Source: Proteromonas lacertae (lineage: Eukaryota; Sar; Bigyra; Opalinata; Proteromonadidae). Taken from it: 64,000 bases of DNA. The stretch is from assembly GCA_002245135.1 (NCBI GenBank), contig NGBS01001175.1:62001-126000 (forward strand). The letters are read 5' to 3'. The notes beneath the pieces are model-generated. The model did not search any database and was not told the DNA's origin. It worked only from the letters and a program-made list of their open reading frames with translations. The translations under genes were made by a program, and so were the position numbers. Below are positions 38,148 to 50,500 of the stretch, in pieces; position 1 is the first letter of the stretch, and each line of letters begins with the position of its first letter.

Positions 38148-39927
38148 TTACTTGAATTCCTTCATGTTACCGTAATGATCCATTCTATACCAACTAAAAT
38201 CCCACTTATCTGGTTGACCAAGATGATTCTCATTTTTGAAATCTGATTTACTCCACACAAATGGACTAATGGGATTATAATCATTATTAGGAGGTCCTGA
38301 TATAATATCAACACTTAAATTATGATTCATAATCATATCATAACATGTAATTTTACTATCAGTAGCAACATGGTTTCTATGGCCTAATCCTGGTGGAGAA
38401 TATGTTCCATCTATTGGATTCAAATCTCCTCTAGTGGCTATAGCTAATGAAGAAGAATAACCATTTGGAGTACAATTGCAATGACTATATTCATCATGTT
38501 GATAATTGTTATATCTCATTAAAAATCTCATATCTTTTAAACCTTTTATATTTTTATGCTCTCTTTTGAAGATTAATGCTCTTGAAGTGTTTTCATAAGT
38601 GTAATAATCACCATATTGTTTTATTAATTCATCTAAATTCATTAAATCTTTTATTTTACTGAAATAAGGAAGATTATATGAAGGGAAATAAGTTTGACTT
38701 TTCAATACACTATAAAATAGATATAATACTTATAAATAAATAATATTATATTATACTGTGTTAAATCATCATAAATAATATTACCAGGTAATTGTTCTAA
38801 CACATAAAGTGTTCCATCTCTTAATTCTTCATTTGGATGGAATAATTTATAATCTATAATCATAAACTCATTGTTATAACATCCATTATTATATTTTTCA
38901 AATACTTTACACCATTCTTTACCACTATTACTAATTCTATTAGCAACCATATTCCTCATCCAAATATAAACAGTATTAGGTTTTATATATTGGTTTAATG
39001 ATATATTATGATTTCCAATTGTTGTTTCTTGTACAACCATATTGCCAGATAATAAATAAAAATCATCACCACTAAACATATAACCAGGATATGATGAAAA
39101 TGACATTATTCTATTTGGAACAGTTTCTTTTGAATTTTTACTCATCTTCCAAGGAAAGTCATATATCTTCCATATTCTTATCATTGAGTTAAAACTTGTC
39201 CAAGTATCTTGAGATACAATTATATCTTCATTATTTGGTAATACTTTTATTAAGGCAGAACAATGATCTTCTTCGTTTAATTTGTTTTGTATTGCTGAAT
39301 TGATATCAGGATAATCTCCAGATAATACCATACTCAATATATTCCATCTTCTTAACGATTTATCACTGTATTTCATATATCCATCAATTAAACCATTATA
39401 TTGTTGAACTAATAAGGATATATGATACCAATAACTGTCATTCACATTCTCTTTGATATTTTTATCAATGAATTTATCATTTTGTTTTAAAAACTCTTGT
39501 AATTATATATTATTAAGGAATATAATCATGTTATATTATTAAAAAGATATCTCTGCAGATGGAGTATCATTGAAACAATTGTGAGCATGATGATAAATTC
39601 TTTCTCTTGTAAGATATCCTTCAAGAAATCCTGCAGCATATGCTTGAATTTCATCATCAAAAACAGTTGAAGTATATATCTTTAATGTACTCCATCCTTT
39701 ATATAAAATAGCATAATTTCTATACCTGTGCTCATGATCGTGTCATTAAAGAATCCTCTTGCTGGTTGTATTTTAGGATTTGGACTGAAAGAAATATTAT
39801 ATACACCATTTTCATAATTCACATAAGCTTCAACCAGTTCTATTACAAATGAATAAAATCATATACCTTGAGCATTAATACAACATGAAAAGAAGAAAAT
39901 AAAAAATAAAATGAAGTTTCTTAACAT
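38148..39927 (-). CDS. Phospholipase B-like (PLBD) lysosomal Ntn-hydrolase
   Basis: The start is the ATG at 39927 with a signal peptide (MLRNFILFFIFFFSCCINAQ). Family features are TIMSTGWSTLKI, AYAAGFLEGYLT, DHCSALIKVLPNNEDIIVSQDTW (the Cys that becomes the N-terminal nucleophile in the family, about 39260), NNEFMIIDYKLF, LEQLPG, SRALIFKR, YNNYQHDEYS and AIATRGDL. Family length is normal. A 29-nt intron near 39699-39727 restores TGWSTL. Between SAE and EFLKQND (about 39498-39555) the frame carries stops and no GT donor; see findings. Enzymes of this family are secreted or lysosomal amidase or phospholipase-like hydrolases matured by self-cleavage. Confidence 0.85.
39498..39555 (-). other. Candidate AT-AC (U12-type) intron in the PLBD gene
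   Basis: The coding strand starts ATATCTTTTT, contains TTCCTTAAT 12-14 bases before its end, and ends AC. That matches the 5' site, branch site and 3' site layout of minor-class introns. The sequence holds in-frame stops, so something must be removed here. The flanking frames do not close perfectly with these exact ends, so the borders are uncertain. Confidence 0.35.
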
Positions 39928-40062
39928 TACAGTGAAACACAGTTATTTAGTATGTTCTTTATAAGTTGTGAGTTATTCAAAACCTTACATACAATTTATA
40001 CAATTACATTAATCAAATTATCTTGCTTTTATTATATGTATGAGAAATAATATTAACATTAT

Positions 40063-40605
40063 CTAAATTGAATCAAGGAATATTCCATAATCATCACATA
40101 GATATTTTTCAGAACATGGAGCATCACTACGACATTTAAATCGACTATAACACATCATACAACAATATGAATGTATATAAAACCTATTTAAATTATCCAA
40201 CTCTACATAACTACATATATGAATTGATGTACCATCATTCAATGGACTAATATTAAAATATAAATAATATACGCTTTACAACAAACACAAATGTCATTAA
40301 ATGGTGTTCTTTTGCTTTCACTATCCATAATTGAATGAATTACTTCTGTTAAATTTCTTTTCTGGGGATTATCTGGATGAAACCTGTTGATCTTCAACAT
40401 GTTGAGTAAAATGATTTTCGTTTAGATGGCAATACTTTTCTCATATACACTTTCATGTGTTATATTTACAGCATTATAGTTCTGTGTTATCTCTCTTTAC
40501 CTTTTTCACTTGATTTGATGAATATGTGTTTGCTTTCCTTCTATTTGTTACATCTTTGTGTAATTTATTAATTCCAATTGCTAATACTATCTCATCTCTG
40601 CCCAT
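40063..40605 (-). CDS. Small Cys-rich, probably zinc-binding protein
   Basis: The C-terminal exons are firm. A frame through ICVCCKAPLNDGTSIHIC (about 40280) and HSYCCMMCYSRFKC ... CSEKYLC (about 40140) is joined by an intron of about 26 nt near 40250-40275. The CxxC...HxxC / CxxC pattern suggests a LIM-like or treble-clef zinc site. The N-terminus is less certain. A model from the ATG at 40605 (MGRDEIVLAIGINKLHKD) needs one 66-nt and one 22-nt intron. A shorter model would start at MLKINRFHP near 40403. The TGGCTT motif just upstream of 40605 favours the longer one. No family recognised. Confidence 0.5.
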
Positions 40606-40632
40606 TAACTAGAAAATGATAAAAAAACAAAA

Positions 40633-40644
40633 GCTTGGCTTCAA
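40633..40644 (+). promoter_or_regulatory. TGGCTT motif copy (GCTTGGCTTCAA)
   Basis: It lies 28 bp upstream of the proposed ATG at 40605 (-), in the same orientation relative to the gene as the copies by the LYR gene and the gene at 41574. Confidence 0.35.
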
Positions 40645-40714
40645 ACAAATCAAAATATTGACCTTCTATAGTTAAAACAAAAAAGTATAAAAAGAATAAT
40701 TTAATTATTATTAA

Positions 40715-41574
40715 CTACTTCCTATACATTGGCGCTATATTTAAATTGATTTTTTTTGACTTTTCCTTTGCATCTGTTTTCTTTGGACCTAAATAATGAA
40801 TTCGTTTTACAGTATGATTATCTTCATCATCATATTCATAAGATCTCTTTGTCGGTTTGGCTACTCCTTCTAATGTGTGTCTTTCTAAAAATGAGCCTAA
40901 TTTTTCTGTCAAAACTGGCTTACCTGTAGTTTCAAGAGAATCTGGACGAGGACTTGGCTGTTTAATTCTTATCGGGGATTTTGGTAGTGGTTTAGTAGTT
41001 ATTGTCTTTTTACCTGAATTAATTGTTATGGACATATGCAAGGTCAGGTGATACTTTCATTGGAGAAGTATTAATACTACCAAATATAGAGTTTAAAGTA
41101 GATTCTGACTTACTAGAGGATGCTCCACCTCCCAATCTGGAAAACACAGATGATTTGGATGTAGAATCTGAAGATAGCAGTGAATCAATGCTAGATGAAG
41201 ATTGTGAAAAACGATGTGAAAAATCTGGCTCAGGAACCTTTTGATTTTCATATAAAATTCGATTTTATACTTTTATTTTTATAGTTCTATTTTCTGGTGT
41301 TGATTCTTTAACCACTGTCTTTGTTTTACCTGCTTCACCCAAAATCAGTTTCAGACAATTCTTTTCATCTTGAAATGTTAATTGCTAAAAATATACGTTC
41401 TGTTAATTCTTCTCCATTTTGTTTTTTCTTTTCAATAAATTTCAAGGCAACTTTCTGTTTATTTGTCGTAATCACACCACCAGCCCACGCTATTTGTTTC
41501 TTTTCACTTGGATATACACGTCCATTGCTACTTGATTCTTTAATAGCTTTTAAACTAACTATTTTAGAAGTCAT
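40715..41574 (-). CDS. Ser/Lys-rich low-complexity protein, unknown
   Basis: The start ATG at 41574 opens MTSKIVSLKAIKESSSNGRVYP. Introns of 28 nt near 41360-41390 and 33 nt at about 41242-41274 join it to a Ser-rich exon (SSSSIDSLLSSDS). A further intron of about 64 nt near 41030-41095 is needed to reach the basic C-terminal exon with SYEYDDEDNHTVKRIHYLG. The opposite strand of the Ser-rich exon is also open, but the splice links support the minus strand. No domain recognised. The short motif PKPLP/PSPRP character and basic charge suggest a disordered, perhaps nuclear protein (inference). Confidence 0.55.
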
Positions 41575-41598
41575 TTTAAAATTTAAATTATGAAAAAA

Positions 41599-41609
41599 CT
41601 TGGCTTGAA
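41599..41609 (+). promoter_or_regulatory. TGGCTT motif copy (ACTTGGCTTGA)
   Basis: It lies 25 bp upstream of the ATG at 41574 (-) and is identical to the core of the copies at 19607 and 31013. Confidence 0.4.
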
Positions 41610-41780
41610 ATGAAATGTCATTTTGTGTAATTATTACCATATTTTTTTAACACACAACTACACACAATTAATTAACTAATTAATTCATAATTTAATATTA
41701 ATATATAAGATAATATAAATTTATATATTCACTACAATTTACCTTTATTTCTATATACAATTTCAATATACATTTATTAT

Positions 41781-43197
41781 CTATGTTTTAATCTCAATAT
41801 TACCTTCTTCTCCTTCATCGACCTCTTTCAAATCATAATATTTCTCACTATCAGCATTAGTAATAGTTGGTAAATAAATATCTTTATGATGATTCTTAAT
41901 AGGTGATGTAGCTGGAATAGTTGGACTTGAGCTATTATTAGACAATTTAATTGGACTAGTATTAAGAGATAGATCACTAGGAGATTCACTAATTAAAGAA
42001 GGAAACATTTCTTTATTTGGACTTTTAGAAGGACTTACTGGCATACTTTTACTGACTCTTCTAACACTACTAAGCTCTTCTTCTTGTAATATTGACACTC
42101 TTGGATTAGCAGAGACAGAATGAGGAGTTAATGGAGGAATTGTAGTAATTACTGATAAATTGGACTTTCTACGTCTAGCTGGCATATTCGATGATAAGTC
42201 AAACTGAGAGTTTCTTCTGGGGGTACTTCTCGATAGATTATCCTGATTATCAGTATCTTCAATAACTGTGCCTCCTCTTCGTATTTTACCATTTACTATT
42301 GGTGAATATGTTTCATCTGCATTTCTTTCAGTGTTTATATTACTTCTGACACTATTTAAAGCTGTATTTGGATTTGATGGAGAAGGTATTTTTATTGGCT
42401 TAACTACAGCCATTTTGTTTATTAATGATGATGGATTGAGTATAGACGATCTTCTTCTAGATGAACCTAATGGAATTTCAGTTGTATCTTTACATCTTTG
42501 AATTGAATCATTTGCAATTTCTTGCGGTGTTCTGTAATCATCTGTGTATTTTTCTAACACAGGAATGAAGTTAGGACGAGGGTTTATTAAGTCATGTTGC
42601 TCTCTGCTGACTATACTTCTCTTAATTTCGTAATTCTTCTTTTCTTCAAGCCTATCACTTTCTCGTTTTAGTTCTTTGATATATTCTGGTGTGTTAAATA
42701 GATTTTTATAGAGTTCAAATCGATCATTGTCTGAATGTTCGTTTTCATTTATATCATATATTAACTACATAAATAGAAATAAAAATAATACTTTACTTCT
42801 TCTGATTGATTCTGTATATGAGAGAAGAGATCTTATCCCAATGCTCCACTCCTTGTTCAGCACTCAATCGATGGTGTTCTAATTTTAATATATGAAAAAC
42901 GTATTTCATACTTTTTGAAGTAGATACTACTTCGGCAAATTGCTCAAAATTAATGCCTCCTTTGTTATCAACATCATAATTCTCAAACTCTTTTAAAATA
43001 CATTCTGTATCTGGAGGCAGATCCAATTCCTTCATAGTTATTCTCATTCTGTCAAATTCAATCAAACCACTATAATCACTCAATTCTCTGTACAGATCTC
43101 TTAGTACTTCTAATTCTCTATGGTTCAATCCTTGCATAGAGAAAGCTCCTCGTTTCTTCCTCTTTATCATCCATTCTTTCGTTTGATAACTTAACAT
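41781..43197 (-). CDS. EF-hand protein with long disordered Ser/Pro-rich tail
   Basis: The start is the ATG at 43197 (MLSYQTKEWMIKRKKRGAFS). The first exon has an EF-hand pair of which the second (DVDNKGGINFEQFAEVV, about 42950) is canonical in spacing and the first lacks most ligands. The second exon begins LIYDINENEHSDND and runs through a helical stretch into a tail rich in SP, RRXS and PSKSPNK motifs, typical of kinase-target disordered regions. The exon junction near 42770-42840 is ambiguous. A plain reading hits a TAA at the end of RINQKK; a 38-nt intron plus a 32-nt intron would keep the frame. The tail also contains R/K-rich patches. Regulation by phosphorylation is inference. Confidence 0.6.
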
Positions 43198-43325
43198 CAA
43201 TAACAATGACAATCAACGAATGTTAGAGGTAATAAGCAAAACTATTCGTTTCACATATTTTAAAAATCAATTTTCACACAATACAATCAATCAAAAATAA
43301 AAAAAATATTTTGTTATTATATCAA

Positions 43326-43968
43326 TCATGCATTTGAATTAGTTCTATCATTATAAGGGCATCCAGTTCCATCTCTTAAATGCTTTTTCCAACCTTCATC
43401 ACCAGGATCAATATCAGCATGACATAATGGACAACGATTAGCTTCAGTCAAAGGTAAAGCAGGTCTACAAGTGCCTCTTTTCACATGTTCATCAAATTTA
43501 TTCAACTGAATTGCTTCTTTACATCTTGGACATAATTTTGGTCTATCTTTCACACTGCATTCAGTGGTTAAATGTTCATTTAAACGACATATTTCAACAA
43601 CTTGATCACATAATGCACAAACAATTAACATTGGACAATCGTACAAATAATGTTCATCCAATAATTCTTCAGTAAATTGTGGATCACTATAATCACAAAA
43701 TTGACATTTTAATTCATCATCTTTACTATCATAATGGTCAGGTTGAGCAGTTGGTGGTCGCATTGTTGACTTTTGTACTCCATCACTAACATTCACTTGA
43801 CGAGCTCGAATTGATTGGCTTGGTAATTGATTTTCATTGATATCTAAATTATTACCATTTTCTTCAAGTAAAGCACTAATTTCACTGATTACATTCTTTC
43901 TTAAACCATTTAAGAAGGGAATTACTGCATCACTGGAAGTATACTATATACATAAATTAATTGATTAA

Positions 43969-44007
<39 letters not shown>

Positions 44008-46105
44008 CTAACTAATAAGCATATTTCTCTAGCAATTTCTCTCACTTCTTGTCTTGCATGTTCAAATGTGCTATTACTCTTCAAATAATTCATAACAATT
44101 TCCAATGTTAATCCGCTTCTTTCATTTAATCCATTCTTCTCTAATATTGCCTTTAATAAATCCAATCGATCTAACAATGGCTTATATACTGATGCATTCT
44201 TAGTTTTAAATGGTTTTAATATTAAATTACTCATAATTGCAGGTTCTATATAATCACACAGTTTTAATAAACTTTCATAACTCTTTTGATGTATTCTTTG
44301 GTTATTATCTCCTAATTTATCAACTAAAGTTTTAATTAATGGATCAATTGTGGAGATTAATAGTTTTTCATTATAATCTTTACTTCTACTTATCATTTGG
44401 TCAAATAAATCAATTGAACTTAGATACACTTGAGCCATTTTGTCTTTAAAAGTTGTCTTTAATATATCACAAATAATAGTCATTTTTTCATCTCCTTTAT
44501 ATTTATTAAAATCATCATAAGATATTGCTATCTTCTCAATACCAGCACTTCGTAAATTCCAAGCTTTACTAAATATACATTTTACTATGTATTCACCTAC
44601 TAACTCTATCCATTTCCCTATATCTTCTTTCTTTGCAGCTGGTATATCTTCAGGTTTATCTAATAATTCAGCACCTGGTACACCATTCAGTGGGAAATCA
44701 GAGGTAATATCTTGTTTTGGACTTGGCTCTTTCTCAAAGTTAGTTTGTCTATAAGGAGGTAATTTACCAACTGGTCTACTATCAGGTCGATGTTCTTCCA
44801 CTATTCTTTGATATGGTTTCATTGCTGATGGTTCAACTCCTTCATCACCATTATCTACTTTTTCATCATAATATTCACCATTATCTTGTTGCTCTTGTGG
44901 TGGTGGTACATCTTCATATTCAGGTTGCTGTTGTTGATAACTTGATAGTGGAGTTTTACTCATAGGAGTTGGTTGATAAGATGGTGGCATATTCTGATTA
45001 TAAGATGAACCAGGTGTTGATTGTGGTTGATAGGATGATCTAACAGTTGGAGTAGAATGATCTATAAATTAATAATAAATATAATAATATATATATATAT
45101 ACATGATTGTTGATATGATTGTACTGATGGTGTTTGTTGTTGTTGTTGCGAATATTGTGATAAAGGAGTACCTTGCATTGGAAGTGGAGGTGGCTGGTAA
45201 ACTGGTTGTTGGAATATTGGTAAATCACTGATCTTTGATTGTATTTCATCTCTTAATTTCTGTATATCTTCCTTCACTTGTGCTGCTTTATCATAATCCT
45301 CTTGTTCTACACTAATTTTCTTCGCTAATTCTAATTTGGATATTTGTATACCTAATCCTTTTAATTCATCTTCTAATACTTTTAATTTCTTTGCTTCAGG
45401 ATAATCTTCTCGATTTACTGCATCTCGTTTTGCTTCACTTACTCGGTTTAATATATTGGCAACTTCTTTATCAAAATGCATATCTACTGCTAAATCATCT
45501 GTTCTATTTATTCTATTTATAATAATAATAATAATAATAATATATACGGTTTTACTGAACTTGGTGTGATGTTATTACTCATTATTATTCCTTCACTTGT
45601 TAATGGAGTTGCTGCAGGATTTGGCTTAGGTTCTCCCATGAAATTAACGGCTACTATTCCTACTTGATTGTATAAATTTTGATCGTTATTGTAACTCTTG
45701 TGAACAAGAAATTTGATGAATTGACCTTCACAATTTACAAACACGCTTTTTAATTCTCTTGCTTTATATTCAGAACGTACATTTGGATCTAGTGAAAGGT
45801 ATCCTAATCTTCTAAAACGAGCTAGAGTATAATCACTACCAACTCCTACATAAAGTTCAATTTTGGTTGAAATTTTGGATTGGTGAGATAAAATTTGTAT
45901 TTGGGAAATTTGGGCATAGCTTTCTAATTCAAATACTAACTCCTGAGGATAATCACAAAATCTATGAAAATTCAATAACAAAACCATACTGTGTAGTTTG
46001 CCATCCTTTTGTTTCTCTTGTGTGTTGATTTAATTCGGAAGAAGGGTAACTTGGATCCTCACCAGAAGCATAAACAACTTTGAATTTCAGTTTTTTACTT
46101 TCCAT
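43326..46105 (-). CDS. CEP104: Ciliary-tip centrosomal protein CEP104
   Basis: Domain order matches CEP104/FAP256. First an N-terminal jelly-roll (YPQELVFELESYAQISQIQILSHQ ... FRRLGYLSL ... YKARELKSVFVN ... LYNQVGIVAVN), then a short coiled-coil/UVR-like segment (EAKRDAVNREDYPEAKKLK). A TOG domain (44700-44000) and a C-terminal array of CxxC...HxxxC zinc fingers (CQFCDY, CALCDQ, CPRCKEA, CPLCHADID) complete it. Introns at about 45960-45987, 45505-45547, 45060-45100 and 43944-44003 have normal ends; the last holds a long TA run. The family binds tubulin through TOG and tracks microtubule plus ends and ciliary tips. Its presence means the organism builds cilia or flagella. Start at 46105 (MESKKLKFKVVYAS). 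Confidence 0.93.
43974..44002. repeat. TA dinucleotide run inside a CEP104 intron
   Basis: About fourteen TA units sit directly after the donor (coding strand). Similar intronic TA runs occur at about 9289-9309, 17321-17350, 61000-61017 and 62917-62937. Confidence 0.85.
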
Positions 46106-46225
46106 GAATATTCAGCTGTTACTATAACTATCGAAATGATAATAATTAACTATACCACTTTTAAAAAATTAAAAACTGAAATTGATTTATCAAGCTTTAA
46201 GTTTGATCATTAAGATTTTAGTTTG

Positions 46226-47446
46226 ATGAGTACTTTAAAACTAAGAAAGACACAAGAAGCTGCAGAGGCTATTGCAAAAGCTGAGAAAAAGTATAGGTAA
46301 TTGGTCACCTTTTTAGATTAGCTACTTCATTCTTCAAGAGAAAACCAGACTACTTTTCAGCTGCTCCATTATATGAAGATGCTGCTAAGTGTTATGAAGT
46401 AATTGGAGATAAGAAAAAGGCAGTCCAATATTATCAGAAATCTGCAGAATGCGAATATGAGGTATAAGATATAATCATTGTATTCAATTTATAGAGTGGT
46501 GCTATATATGCTGCAGGTGAAAAAACACAAAAAGCTGCATTAGTACTATCTCAAACAAATGACAAGGCAGACTATCCAGAAGCAGCCAAAATATACGAAC
46601 AAGCTGCAGCCTATTATAGAGAATCAAATAATCCAGAAAAAGCTTGCGAAGTCTTAGTAAAAGGAGGAAAACTCTACGAAAATATAAATATCGATGAAAC
46701 AATAAGGTTAGTTGCAGAAGCCTGTGATTTATACAATGATAGTGAAAAAGAAATATATTCAACAGATACTCATTCCTATTTACTAACAGCAGAAGTGAAG
46801 AAAGGATTATACGCAGATGCAATAAAAGAGACTGAATTGATGGTTGATGTTTATACAAAAATCAATCAACCACATAATGTGTATTATTATATATGTATGT
46901 ATATATTAAATTTAGATGGAAATTATATCTTACTCAAGCAATATTATATTTAGCTCAAAATGATTTCCCTAGTGCAAAAGCAACATTTGAAGAACACTTA
47001 CAATGTTCAGAATATTTAAGAACAAAAGAGTGTGAAAGAGAGGAAAGATTGTTGAAAATATTTGAAGAATTTGATGAAGAAGCTTGGGCTGAAATGAGAG
47101 ATAGTAATTGCTTTAATAATTTAGAACCACAAGTGTTGAAAGTTGCAAAACATTTACAAGTTACAGGTGGAGTTGCTACTTCTACTCCAAAACCAGGACA
47201 AACCACTCCCAAACCAGCTGTTAAACCTTCAGCAGCTAAACCAGAAGTTGCTTCACCTCCACCACCAGTTGCTACAAGTACTAAAGAAAGTATATTTAAT
47301 TGTTCTATATATTGTTTATAGAAGAGAATGAAGAAGCTCCAGAATTACCAAAAACTGAAGAACCAAAAGAGGAAGATAAACCTGAAGAACCAAAGAAAGA
47401 AGAAGAGAATGAAGAAGAACCTGATTATGGAATAGATTTGTGTTAA
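46226..47446 (+). CDS. NAPG: Gamma-SNAP, SNARE-disassembly adaptor
   Basis: The start is the ATG at 46226. Introns: about 46291-46316, 46462-46494, about 46880-46916 and 47290-47321. TPR-like helical hairpins cover the protein: YFSAAPLYEDAAKCYEV, KAVQYYQKSAECEYE, YPEAAKIYEQAAAYY and so on. After a Pro/Glu-rich linker the C-terminus ends DYGIDLC, parallel to the Leu-Cys end of animal gamma-SNAP and unlike alpha-SNAP. Family members recruit NSF to SNARE complexes at ER, Golgi and endosomes. It is divergent from CEP104 across 120 bp and convergent with the BTB/Ig gene across 78 bp. Confidence 0.85.
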
Positions 47447-47524
47447 AATAATATATTTGTTATTTTATAGAGTTTTAAAATAAAAATAAAAATAAAGAAA
47501 AACTCATAATTCTTATTAATTCTT

Positions 47525-50500
47525 CTATTTCTCTTCTTCTTCTTTATCATCTTTTTTATCTTTATCTTCTTCTTCTTTTTTCTCTTCTTTTCTTATATTT
47601 AAATCTGGAGCAATACTTGGATCAAAACTAAATCGACTTCCCACACTTTTTACTTCATTCTTTTCAACATATAAGTAAAGAGTATCATCCATCTCATTTA
47701 TTTCATTCTTACATAGTATTCTCAACTTATAAAAAGATAAAACTTCATTTCTACATCCACTTATTATTCCTGTTTTACTATCAAGTTCAATTCCAGATGG
47801 TAATTCTATTAATGAATTAATCACAAGAATTATTATACCTTCATCTGATGAAAATGAACAATATAAACCATCACATTCTGGTTTGATTTTAAATGGCTCA
47901 TTTATTTTATATCGGAAATTATTTGGAGGTTTGGGATATACGAAATGAGTAATACCTCCTACTGATATTCTAATCTGTTGAGTTGATTCATATAAATCAC
48001 TTTTACATGTTACTGTATATTCAGTTGATTCTAATGGAATATCATATTTACCTTTGATTATTCCATTGTCTGGATCAAGAGATATACCTTCTGGTAATGC
48101 TATTAAGATGAATATATAACTAAATACAAGGATTAATAGTGAATGAATAACATTTATCAAATAATACTGGAATAATTTCAAAACTTTCTTCTTTCTTCAA
48201 GTTCTTTTCTTTACAAGGATATTTGAATTTTGGTGATGCAATAACAGCGAATGAAATCTGAATGCTTAATTCATTTACTTCATTTTTACATGTTATTGTA
48301 TATTCAGTTTCAGTATGCGGTTTTAAACATTTACCTTTGATTTCTCCACTTCTATTATCAAATTTTATACCTTCAGGTAATTCTATTTATAATAATCAAA
48401 GGCTATATATATACCTGGTTCTATTGAAAATTCACATTCTCCACCATTATACTTTGGAGAGAAATAAACATCATCATTTATATATCTTTTTATATTATTC
48501 TTTCTATATGATAATTCTGTTAATTCTCCCATTAATAATACAATACTATATTCTAATTCATTACATCCATTTTTACACTTCACTATATATTTTGTTTCTT
48601 TTTGAGATTTTAAACATTTTCCCTTTATTATCCCAGTTGAATTATCCAACTCTATACCTTTAGGAAAATCTATTCATATTAAATTCTCATCTATACCTGG
48701 TTCTACTGAAAATTCACATTCTATACCATCATATTCTGGAATTAAATGGATATCCTCCTTGATTTTAAGACATTTACATATATCTCCATACACACCAAAA
48801 TATCTATCATTTACAGTTTCATTTACATCTTTATATTCAAATTTTGTTATTTTACCTATTGATATTGTTACATTTTGTTTCATTTCATTTGTTTCATTTC
48901 TACAAGTAATTGTATATTCAGTTTGTTTAGATGGATGTGAAGATTTACCACTAATTCTTCCATTTGATTTGTCTAACTCTATACCTTCAGGTAAATCTAT
49001 TATATTTAATCTAAAATCTATAAAATACCTGGGTTAACTGAAAATTCACATTCTTCACCATCATATTCAGCAGTTAAATTGATTTCTTCGTTGACTTTCA
49101 TTGTTTTATTTGAATTTCCATACCAATAATTGATTTCTCTATAGGCGAATTGAGTCAATTCTCCCACTGAGATAGTTACTATTTGTTGTAATTCATTTGT
49201 TTCATTTCTACAAGTAATTGTATATTCAGTTCTTTTAGATGGATGTGAACATCTTCCTCTAATTATTCCAGTGTGATTATCTAATTCTATACCTTCAGGT
49301 AAATCTATTTATAATAAAATACAATCTATAAAATACCAGGTTTAACTGAAAATTCACAATTTCCTCCATCATAATCAGCACTTAAATTGATTTGTTGGTT
49401 TATTCTGTAAATATTGTTCATAGAATTATATGAAAATCTTGTCAATTCTCCAACTGATATAATAATTCTTTGTTTTATTTCATTTGTTTCATTTTTACAT
49501 GATATAATATAATCTGTTCTTTTAAACAATTTTGAACATTTACCTTGGATTATTCCACTTTCCCAATCAAAAATAATACCATCAGGTAAATCTATTTATT
49601 ATATGGTAAAATCCATTAAAATACCTGGTTCAATTGAAAAAACACATCCTCTACAATCATTATTTGGAATTAATTTGATTTCTTCATTTAGTTTTAGATT
49701 TTTATATTCACCTCTGCAATAAGACATTTGATCTTGATATGAGAATTGAGTCAATTCTCCTATAGATAATTTGATTCTTTGTTGCAATTCATTTGTTTCA
49801 TTCTTACATGTTATTGTATAATCACTTGCATTATGTATTGTTTTACTTCTACCTGTCATTCTTCCAGTTGAAGGATCAAGTTTAATGCCATCAGGCAATT
49901 CTATTTATTGATTAATTATTTATAGGTAAAATATACTTGGCCAAATAGTAAATTCACACATTTCACCATCATAACTAGGCATTGTATTGATTTCTTCATC
50001 CACATTTACTTTAATATTATTATATGAAAACTGTGTTAATTCTCCAACTGAAAATGTTACATTATGCGATAATGTTTTTGTTTCATTTTTACAAGTAATT
50101 GTATATACAGTTCTTTTAGAAGGTCTTGAAGCTCTTCCTCTGATTGTTCCACTAGACTGTTCTACTTCAATACCATCAGGTAAATCTATTCATTAAAGTA
50201 GATAAATATACTTGGAGAAACAGAAAATTCACACATTTCACCATCACATTTTGGAGGAATGCTAATATATTCATTAACTTTGTAACTTTTGTTAATAGCA
50301 ACTTCATAATTATAATATTCACGACGACGTCTATAGTATCTATAATCTGTTATTGTTTCTGTATATGAAAACTGTGTTAATTGTCCGATTATAATATATA
50401 TTGTTTGTTTCATTTCGTTTGTCTCATTTTTGCAACAAATTGTATATGTTGTTCTTTTAAATGGATGTGGACATTTTCCACTGATTGATCCGTTTGATAT

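Noticed and set aside
41023-41244. Plus-strand acidic ORF
   Set aside because: The minus strand of the same segment is linked by good splice sites to exons on both sides and reads as a typical Ser-rich stretch.
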